A DNA stretch of 10,981 nucleotides. It comes from JAVDCA01 sp035764045 (GTDB taxonomy: Bacteria; Pseudomonadota; Alphaproteobacteria; Rhizobiales; Xanthobacteraceae). Both the position numbers and the translations under genes were made by a program. Below the pieces are notes generated by a model. That model saw only the letters and a list, made by a program, of their open reading frames with translations. It did not search any database and had not been told where the DNA came from. Position 1 is the stretch's first letter; the number at the start of each line of letters is the position of its first letter. The stretch covers positions 1-10,981 of the forward strand of contig DASTZX010000403.1 in assembly GCA_035764045.1 (NCBI GenBank), written 5' to 3'. Shown one piece after another: positions 6,347 through 10,981 of the stretch.

Positions 6347-7324
6347 TCACTGCAAGCTGATCTTGGCGTCGCGGATGACCTGACCCCACTTGTCGGTCTC
6401 CTCGACGATCAGCTTCTCGTAGGCTGCGGGCGACATCGGCGTCGGGATGCTGCCGAGGTCGGCGAGCCGCTCCTTGATCTTCGGATCGGCCAGCGCGGCG
6501 TTGATCTCCTTGTTGAGCTTGTCGACGATGTCGGCGGGCGTCTTCTTCGGCGCGCCGATGCCCTGCCAGGTGCTGGCCTCGAAGCCCGGCACGAACTCGG
6601 CCACCGTGGGGAGATCCGGCAAGGCGTGCGAGCGCTCGGCCGTGGTCACCGCCAGCGCGCGCACCTTGCCGGCCTTGATCGCCCCGAGCGACTCGGGGAG
6701 CGGGCTGAACATCACCTGGACCTGACCGCCGATCAGGTCGGTGAGCGCGGGGGCGCCGCCGCGGTAGGGCACGTGCACCATGTCGATGCCGGTCTTCATC
6801 TTGAAGAACTCGCCGCCGATATGCGAGGCGCTGCCGCTGCCGCCGGACGCCATGCTCACCTTGCCGGGATTGGCCTTCACATAGGCGATGAACTCCGGGA
6901 CGGTCTTGGCCGGGATCGCGTTGGTGATCTCCATCACCAGCGGCAGCTTGCTGATCATCGCGATCGGCACGATGTCGCGGATGAAATTGAAGTTGAGGTC
7001 CTTGTAGAGGGTGGCGTTGGTGGTCACCGACTGCGGGATCAGGAGGAGGGTGTAGCCGTCGGGCGCGGCGTGCGCGACCACGTCGACGCCGATATTGGTG
7101 CCGCCGCCCGGCCGGTTCTCGATCACGAAGGTCTGGCCCATGTGCTCGGTGAGCCACTGGCCCATGATGCGCGACAGGATGTCGAGCGCGCCGCCGGGCG
7201 CGACCGGCACGATGAGATGCACCGGCCGGGTCGGATAGGCTTCGCCACGGGCGATGCGAGGCGCGGCGGACAGCGCGCCGGCGCCGGCGGCAAGCTGCAG
7301 CACATGGCGGCGGGACAGCGTCAT
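6347..7324 (-). CDS. Bug-family tripartite tricarboxylate transporter substrate-binding protein
   Basis: The 325-residue protein has the usual length of this family. The ATG at 7324 is chosen because GGGAGGA lies five bases upstream and the signal sequence starts there; the longer in-frame start at 7384 has neither. S4-R-R-H-V-L is a twin-arginine-like motif followed by a hydrophobic stretch and cleavage near ARG-EA (25-29), so it is probably exported to the periplasm by Tat. Family landmarks are VPVAPGGALD (39-48, D48 near the ligand), IENRPGGGTNIG (68-79), the VPYRGGAPAL segment, and a late TWQGIGAPKKTP. Such proteins bind carboxylates or other small acids and usually feed TctAB-type membrane subunits. 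None is adjacent, as is common for Bug genes in soil Proteobacteria. The ligand cannot be predicted. It is separated from feoB by 151 bases that include a palindrome, so it is probably transcribed on its own. Confidence 0.93.
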   Translation of the reverse strand: MTLSRRHVLQLAAGAGALSAAPRIARGEAYPTRPVHLIVPVAPGGALDILSRIMGQWLTEHMGQTFVIENRPGGGTNIGVDVVAHAAPDGYTLLLIPQSVTTNATLYKDLNFNFIRDIVPIAMISKLPLVMEITNAIPAKTVPEFIAYVKANPGKVSMASGGSGSASHIGGEFFKMKTGIDMVHVPYRGGAPALTDLIGGQVQVMFSPLPESLGAIKAGKVRALAVTTAERSHALPDLPTVAEFVPGFEASTWQGIGAPKKTPADIVDKLNKEINAALADPKIKERLADLGSIPTPMSPAAYEKLIVEETDKWGQVIRDAKISLQ

Positions 7325-7392
7325 CACGTTCCTCCCGGGAGCGATGGTCGTTGGACCAGCCGCGCATCGCGGCGCGGCGCCCACGGCCTTAA

Positions 7393-7408
7393 TAGGGTTT
7401 TGACCCTA
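7393..7408. promoter_or_regulatory. Perfect 16-bp palindrome upstream of the Bug gene
   Basis: TAGGGT and ACCCTA surround TTTG with no mismatch. It sits 69-84 bases before the Bug start codon, in a small AT-richer patch of otherwise GC-rich DNA, and TATTAA, a possible -10, overlaps its downstream edge on the minus strand. An operator for a dimeric regulator of the Bug gene fits best. A feoB terminator is less likely because no T-run follows. Confidence 0.45.
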
Positions 7409-7475
7409 GCACATCGACGGTGTCCGCGGGCTTGCGACGCAAGGTCCCGGCGGCCCCGGCTGCGCGGCGCGCGCA

Positions 7476-9371
7476 TCAGCCCGCGCCGAGCGCAACCGCC
7501 ACATGAAAAGTGATGAATGACGCCGCATAGGCGAGCGCCAGCATGTAGGCGAAGGTGATCGCCATGAAACGCCAGCTGCCGGTCTCGCGGCGGATCACCG
7601 CCAGCGTCGAGGCGCACTGCGGCGCGAAGATGTACCAGACGAGCACCGCGAGCGCGGTCGCGAGGGTCCATTTGTTCGCCAGCGCCTGGCCGATCTGCGC
7701 CGCGGCTTCCTTGCCGCCTTCGATGGCATAGACGGTGCCGAGCGCCGCGACCGCGACCTCGCGCGCCGCCATGCCGGGAATGAGCGCGACGTTGATCTGC
7801 CAGTTGAAACCGACCGGCGCCAGAACCGGCTCGAGCGCGTGGCCGATGATGGCGGCGAGGCTGTAGTTGATCGCCGGCTCGGTCGCGCCCGCCGGCGGGC
7901 GCGGAAACGAGGCCAGGAACCAGATCAGCACCATCATGGAGAAGATTGTGGTGCCGGCGCGCTTGAGGAAGAGCTTGGCGCGCGTATAGAGCCCCATCGC
8001 CACGCTGCGCACGCGCGGCAGCTTGTAGTCCGGCAGCTCGAGCATGAAGGGCGGCGTCTCGTGCTCGTTCCAGAAGAAATATTTGGCGACGGCGGAGACG
8101 CCGAGCGCGCTGGCGATGCCGGCGGCGTAGAGCCCGAACATCACCAGGCCCTGCAGGTTGACCCAGCCCCAGACGTGCCGGTCGGGGATGAAGGCCGAGA
8201 TGATCAACGTGTAGACCGGGATGCGCGCCGAGCACGTCATCAGCGGCGCAACCAGGATGGTGGTGAGCCGGTCGCGTTTGTTGTCGATCACCCGCGTCGC
8301 CATGATGCCGGGGATCGCGCAGGCGAAGCTCGACAGGAGCGGAATGAACGCGCGGCCATGCAGGCCGGCGCTGCCCATGATGCGGTCCATCAGGAAGGCG
8401 GCCCGCGCCATGTAGCCGAGGTCTTCGAGCAACAGGATGAACAGGAACAGGATCAGGATCTGCGGCAGGAACACGATGACGCTGCCGACCCCGGAGATCA
8501 CGCCGTTCTGGATGAAGCTTTGCAGCAGGCCTTCCGGCAGGGCGTCGTGAGCGATGACGCCGAGCGAGTCGAAGCCGGCCTGGATCAGGTCCATCAGCGG
8601 CCGGGCCCAGGCAAAGACCGCCTGGAACATCACGAACAGGAGCGCGAGCAGGATCACGAGTCCCGCCACCGGCTGCAGCAGCACGGCGTCGAGGCGGGAC
8701 GTGAGCGTATCGGGCCGTGCTGGCATCGCGACTGCGGTCGCGATGATCCGGTCGGCCTCGCGCTGGGCGGCGCGCAGATCGGAGGCGGTCGGCGGCCTCC
8801 AGGTGTTCTCGCCCGGGGCGGCGAGATGCGCGTCCGCAATCTCGTCCATGCGGCGCAACAGCTCCTCGGTGCCGTTCCGCCGCACGGCGATCGCGGTCAC
8901 CACCGGAATGCCGAGCTCGGCCGAAAGCCGCGCCAGATCGATCTTGACGCCGCGCCGCTGCGCGAGATCGAACATGTTGAGGACCAGCATCAGCGGCCGG
9001 CCGACCCGCTTGAGCTCGAGCACGAGACGCATCGCGAGCCGCAGGTTGGTGGCGTCGGCGACGCACATCAGGAGATCGGGGGCGCTTTCGCTGGCGAGCC
9101 GGCCGAGCACGACGTCGCGGGTGATCTCCTCGTCCGGGCTGCGGCCGCGCAGCGAATAGGTCCCCGGCAGGTCGATCAGGTTGACGCTGCGGCCGGCCGG
9201 CGTCTGCAGCAGCCCTGCCTTGCGCTCGATGGTGACGCCCGGATAGTTCGCGACCTTCTGCCGGCTGCCGGTGAGCGCGTTGAACAGCGCGGTCTTGCCG
9301 CTGTTCGGGGTGCCGACCAGTGCGAAATGCCAGGGCGAGTCGGTCGAGAGCGGGGCGGCGGTCGCGGTCAT
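7476..9371 (-). CDS. feoB: Ferrous iron transport protein B
   Basis: FeoB is the inner-membrane Fe(II) permease with a cytosolic G domain. The 631-residue protein is shorter than the 773-residue E. coli form but has all core parts. The G domain spans about 15-165, with G1 GTPNSGKT (20-27), a G2 Thr in YPGVT (T47), G3 DLPG (67-70) and G4 NMFD (132-135). A helical spacer follows to about 225. Then come hydrophobic segments from about 230 to the end, with the two gate motifs SFACAIPG (C351) and PLMTCSARIP (C380), and a late conserved PQCAS (C586). The long cytosolic C-terminal extension of enterobacterial FeoB is absent. The start codon overlaps the feoA stop in ATGA (9368-9371), indicating translational coupling. 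No FeoC gene follows. Confidence 0.97.
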   Translation of the reverse strand: MTATAAPLSTDSPWHFALVGTPNSGKTALFNALTGSRQKVANYPGVTIERKAGLLQTPAGRSVNLIDLPGTYSLRGRSPDEEITRDVVLGRLASESAPDLLMCVADATNLRLAMRLVLELKRVGRPLMLVLNMFDLAQRRGVKIDLARLSAELGIPVVTAIAVRRNGTEELLRRMDEIADAHLAAPGENTWRPPTASDLRAAQREADRIIATAVAMPARPDTLTSRLDAVLLQPVAGLVILLALLFVMFQAVFAWARPLMDLIQAGFDSLGVIAHDALPEGLLQSFIQNGVISGVGSVIVFLPQILILFLFILLLEDLGYMARAAFLMDRIMGSAGLHGRAFIPLLSSFACAIPGIMATRVIDNKRDRLTTILVAPLMTCSARIPVYTLIISAFIPDRHVWGWVNLQGLVMFGLYAAGIASALGVSAVAKYFFWNEHETPPFMLELPDYKLPRVRSVAMGLYTRAKLFLKRAGTTIFSMMVLIWFLASFPRPPAGATEPAINYSLAAIIGHALEPVLAPVGFNWQINVALIPGMAAREVAVAALGTVYAIEGGKEAAAQIGQALANKWTLATALAVLVWYIFAPQCASTLAVIRRETGSWRFMAITFAYMLALAYAASFITFHVAVALGAG

Positions 9372-9667
9372 GCGGGTCGATCCGCCGTGGTGAGGATCGC
9401 CATCGCCTCGTGCCGGCGCAGCGCGATGGTCGCGTTGTTCACCCGGACGGCGATCGGATCGCGGCCGAAGACGCCTTCATGCAGGATCTCGACATGCGCG
9501 CCCTCGACGAAGCCGAGCTCGAGCAGGCGGTTCTCGATCTCGGCGGGCGAGAGCCCGCCGCCGCCCTCGCGCACCTCGATCGCCTCGATCCAGCCGCTGA
9601 ATCCGCACGGCGCCCGACCCAAGGGCAGGTGGGCATGTCCGTTCAGCGAATGGCCGTTCTTCGCCAT
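9368..9667 (-). CDS. feoA: FeoA-family ferrous iron transport accessory protein
   Basis: The 99-residue protein is a small cytosolic SH3-like partner of FeoB. The fold is recognisable from LPLGRAPCGFSGWI (14-27), E-N-R-L-L-E-L-G-F-V-E-G (45-56), and the closing segment I-A-V-R-V-N-N-A-T-I-A-L-R-R-H-E-A. The ATG at 9667 is the only good start; the ribosome site before it is weak (AAACCA region). The first dozen residues (NGHSLNGHAH) are His/Asn rich and precede the usual FeoA start. The gene overlaps feoB by four bases. GATAAT on the minus strand (9717-9722) is a candidate -10 that would give a leader of about 40 bases, though no good -35 was found. Iron-responsive control is suggested by the nearby sites. 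Confidence 0.93.
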   Translation of the reverse strand: MAKNGHSLNGHAHLPLGRAPCGFSGWIEAIEVREGGGGLSPAEIENRLLELGFVEGAHVEILHEGVFGRDPIAVRVNNATIALRRHEAMAILTTADRPA

Positions 9668-9701
9668 GACTGGTTTCGCGACCGACGTCGCGCGCTGCCT
9701 G

Positions 9702-9717
9702 TTGACCGCTTTGTCAA
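9702..9717. promoter_or_regulatory. TTGAC-N6-GTCAA palindrome next to feoA
   Basis: The arms TTGAC and GTCAA match perfectly around CGCTTT. The site is 35-50 bases before the feoA start codon and abuts a GATAAT -10 candidate on the minus strand. That is where a repressor of feoAB would sit. Five-base arms are short, so chance is not excluded, and no regulator is assigned. Confidence 0.3.
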
Positions 9718-9745
9718 TTATCGCGCTCTATTTGTGCCACGCCCT

Positions 9746-9774
9746 GTGACAGGTCAAGGCAAGGCGTCTGTAAT
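9746..9774 (+). promoter_or_regulatory. kdsA: Sigma70-like promoter toward kdsA
   Basis: GTGACA at 9746-9751 and TGTAAT at 9769-9774 each differ from consensus at one base and are 17 bases apart. Transcription would start near 9781, leaving a leader of nearly 90 bases before the kdsA ATG. That leader contains the iron-box-like sequence near its very start and a hairpin at 9825-9846 (CAACGG / CCGTTG, ten-base loop). Confidence 0.45.
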
Positions 9775-9782
9775 CTCAATAG

Positions 9783-9799
9783 CTTAGAACACTTATAAA
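9783..9799. promoter_or_regulatory. Iron control element (Irr box)-like site
   Basis: CTTAGAACACTTATAAA matches the ICE consensus as I recall it (TTTAGAANNNTTCTAAA) at 12 of 14 defined positions. ICE boxes bind Irr, the heme-linked iron regulator of Hyphomicrobiales, and occur near iron uptake genes. The site is 116 bases before the feoA start codon on one side and at the predicted start point of kdsA transcription on the other. An additional dyad, TAGCTT / AAGCTA, frames it at 9780-9806. The match is by eye and needs scoring against a matrix. Confidence 0.4.
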
Positions 9800-9867
9800 G
9801 AAGCTAACGCGATACCGGCTTTGGCAACGGCCGGGCCGGACCGTTGACCCTGGGAGCGTGGACCGCC

Positions 9868-10749
9868 ATGGTCCGCCGGCATGAGGGCCTCGTGACCATC
9901 AACGTCGATCCCGCTCCCTGTTCCGAGGTGGCCGTCGGCGCCGTGCGCTTCGGCAACGCCTTGCCGCTCGCCCTGATCGCCGGCCCTTGCGCGCTGGAGA
10001 GCCGGGCGCATGCGCTCGAAATGGCGGGCGCGCTCAAGGAGATCGCGGCGCGCGCGGGGATCGGCCTCGTCTACAAGACCTCGTTCGACAAGGCGAACCG
10101 GACGAGCGCGAGGAGCGCGCGCGGGCTCGGGCTCGCCAAGGCGCTAGGCATCTTTGCCGAGATCCGCGAGAGCCTCGGCCTGCCGGTGCTCACGGACGTG
10201 CACGCGGCGGAGCAGTGCGCGCGCGTCGCCGAGGTCGTCGACGTGCTGCAGATTCCCGCCTTCCTGTCGCGCCAGACCGATCTCCTCGTCGCGGCGGCGC
10301 AGACCGGCCGCGTCGTCAACGTGAAGAAGGGACAGTTCCTGGCGCCCTGGGACATGGCGAATGTGGTGGCGAAGATCACCGGGGCAGGCAATCCGAACGT
10401 GCTGGTGACCGAGCGCGGCGTCTCGTTCGGCTACAACACGCTGGTCTCCGACATGCGCGCGCTGCCGATCCTCGCCCGCACCGGCGCGCCGGTGATCTTC
10501 GACGCCACCCATTCGGTGCAGCAGCCCGGCGGACAGGGCTCCGCCTCGGGCGGCGAGCGTGAGTTCGTGCCGGTGCTGGCGCGGGCCGCGGTCGCCGTCG
10601 GCGTCGCGGGCGTGTTCATCGAGACGCATCAGGATCCGGACCGGGCGCCATCCGACGGCCCCAACATGGTGCCGCTCAAGGAGATGGATGCGATGCTCGC
10701 GCAGCTCGTTGCGTTCGACCGGCTGGCGAAGGGCTCGCCGCGACCCTAG
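9868..10749 (+). CDS. kdsA: 3-deoxy-8-phosphooctulonate synthase (KDO-8-P synthase)
   Basis: KdsA condenses phosphoenolpyruvate with arabinose 5-phosphate to give Kdo-8-phosphate for lipid A / lipopolysaccharide assembly in the cytosol. The 293-residue TIM-barrel protein shows GPCALES (39-45), KTSFDKANRTS (70-80), TDVH, QIPAFLSRQTDL, NVKKGQF, FDATHS (211-216), FIETHQDP and SDGPNM. The metal ligands of class II enzymes are all present: C41, H215, E252 and D263. Their spacing equals that of Aquifex C11, H185, E222 and D233. E. coli has Asn in place of the Cys, so this is a metal-dependent enzyme. The start is uncertain: ATG 9868 follows GGGAG by 11 bases, TTG 9844 adds eight residues, and GTG 9892 (GAGGG just upstream) removes eight and sits closest to the usual family start. 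The gene is divergent from feoA and is not beside pyrG or eno, its frequent neighbours. Confidence 0.95.
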   Translation: MVRRHEGLVTINVDPAPCSEVAVGAVRFGNALPLALIAGPCALESRAHALEMAGALKEIAARAGIGLVYKTSFDKANRTSARSARGLGLAKALGIFAEIRESLGLPVLTDVHAAEQCARVAEVVDVLQIPAFLSRQTDLLVAAAQTGRVVNVKKGQFLAPWDMANVVAKITGAGNPNVLVTERGVSFGYNTLVSDMRALPILARTGAPVIFDATHSVQQPGGQGSASGGEREFVPVLARAAVAVGVAGVFIETHQDPDRAPSDGPNMVPLKEMDAMLAQLVAFDRLAKGSPRP

Positions 10750-10841
10750 AGCGCGGCAAATCGGGCGCATGCGATTATCGATGAGGAGCCGAGTGTTTGC
10801 GGCGCTAGGCCGGTTTCCTGCGCTCCTGTAAAGCGTGCGTC

Positions 10842-10981
10842 ATGGATGCGCGCCCCCAAGCACACGTCGCTGTCGCCTCGGTTGCCAAACCGCCGGTCGA
10901 GCGGCTGCTCGGCCTGTCCATGCTGGCGGTGTTCGCCACCACCTTGTGCATGCGCGCGGTGGATCCGGTCGTGCCGCAGAT
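10842..10981 (+). CDS. N-terminal part of a probable MFS transporter (runs off right edge)
   Basis: 46 codons are visible and the frame is open at the window end. A charged leader of about 20 residues is followed by RLLGLSMLAVFATTLCMRAV and then DPVVPQ. A hydrophobic first helix ending in R-A-x-DP-x-x-P is the typical start of predicted drug or metabolite efflux proteins of the major facilitator superfamily. The ATG lies 92 bases after kdsA with no clear ribosome site, so the true start could differ. The substrate cannot be told from this fragment. Confidence 0.65.
   Translation, partial: MDARPQAHVAVASVAKPPVERLLGLSMLAVFATTLCMRAVDPVVPQ

Noticed and set aside
7431..7443. CTTGCGACGCAAG palindrome after feoB as a terminator
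   Set aside because: The stem is only five pairs with a three-base loop and no T-run follows in the feoB direction.
7324..9749. Long open frames on both strands overlapping feoB
   Set aside because: The Arg/Ala/Gln- and His/Asp-rich translations are typical of shifted frames of high-GC genes. feoB itself is unmistakable.
1..10981. tRNA, rRNA, CRISPR arrays, insertion sequences, toxin-antitoxin or phage defence genes
   Set aside because: No cloverleaf, regular spaced repeats, transposase or recognised defence domain was seen in any frame.

Overview
The window is GC-rich DNA, with long antisense open frames created by G/C-rich third codon positions. Gene content points to an alphaproteobacterium of the Hyphomicrobiales (Bradyrhizobium / Xanthobacteraceae-like). 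The clues are a Bug-type tripartite-tricarboxylate receptor, a form II CoxL-like molybdenum hydroxylase subunit, a secreted c-heme/beta-propeller protein, and a paired-hairpin intergenic repeat whose TACTGGATCG core is familiar from Bradyrhizobium-type genomes. The assignment rests on recognition, not on a database search.

Left part (1-6187): a divergent locus. On the minus strand, running off the left edge, is a large exported protein with a carboxypeptidase-regulatory-like domain, one CxxCH heme site and a predicted propeller. About 0.5 kb of upstream DNA holds a near-perfect 24-bp dyad (2130-2153) and what looks like the decayed start of a VOC/glyoxalase-like gene (2290-2433). On the plus strand follow a xanthine dehydrogenase/CoxL-family molybdopterin subunit (2559-4892), an exported cupin (4991-5506) and an exported isochorismatase-fold protein lacking the usual cysteine nucleophile (5537-6187). 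No FAD or 2Fe-2S partner subunit is visible for the molybdenum enzyme. Joint oxidative or hydrolytic breakdown of an unknown compound is a plausible inference, but no substrate can be read from the sequence.

Middle (6188-7475): between convergent genes lies a 115-bp REP-like element with 34-nt inverted ends, each a hairpin with compensatory changes. Then comes a minus-strand Bug periplasmic binding protein (6347-7324), with a perfect 16-bp palindrome in its upstream region.

Right part (7476-10981): a minus-strand feoA-feoB ferrous iron uptake operon (ATGA overlap), divergent from kdsA (metal-dependent class, Kdo synthesis for lipopolysaccharide) on the plus strand. Their AT-rich shared region carries a good sigma70-like promoter toward kdsA, a sequence close to the rhizobial iron control element (Irr-type box), and a TTGAC/GTCAA palindrome next to feoA. 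The right edge holds the first 46 codons of a probable MFS transporter. feoAB, kdsA and the MFS gene look like ordinary chromosomal genes. The divergent left locus is the least understood part.
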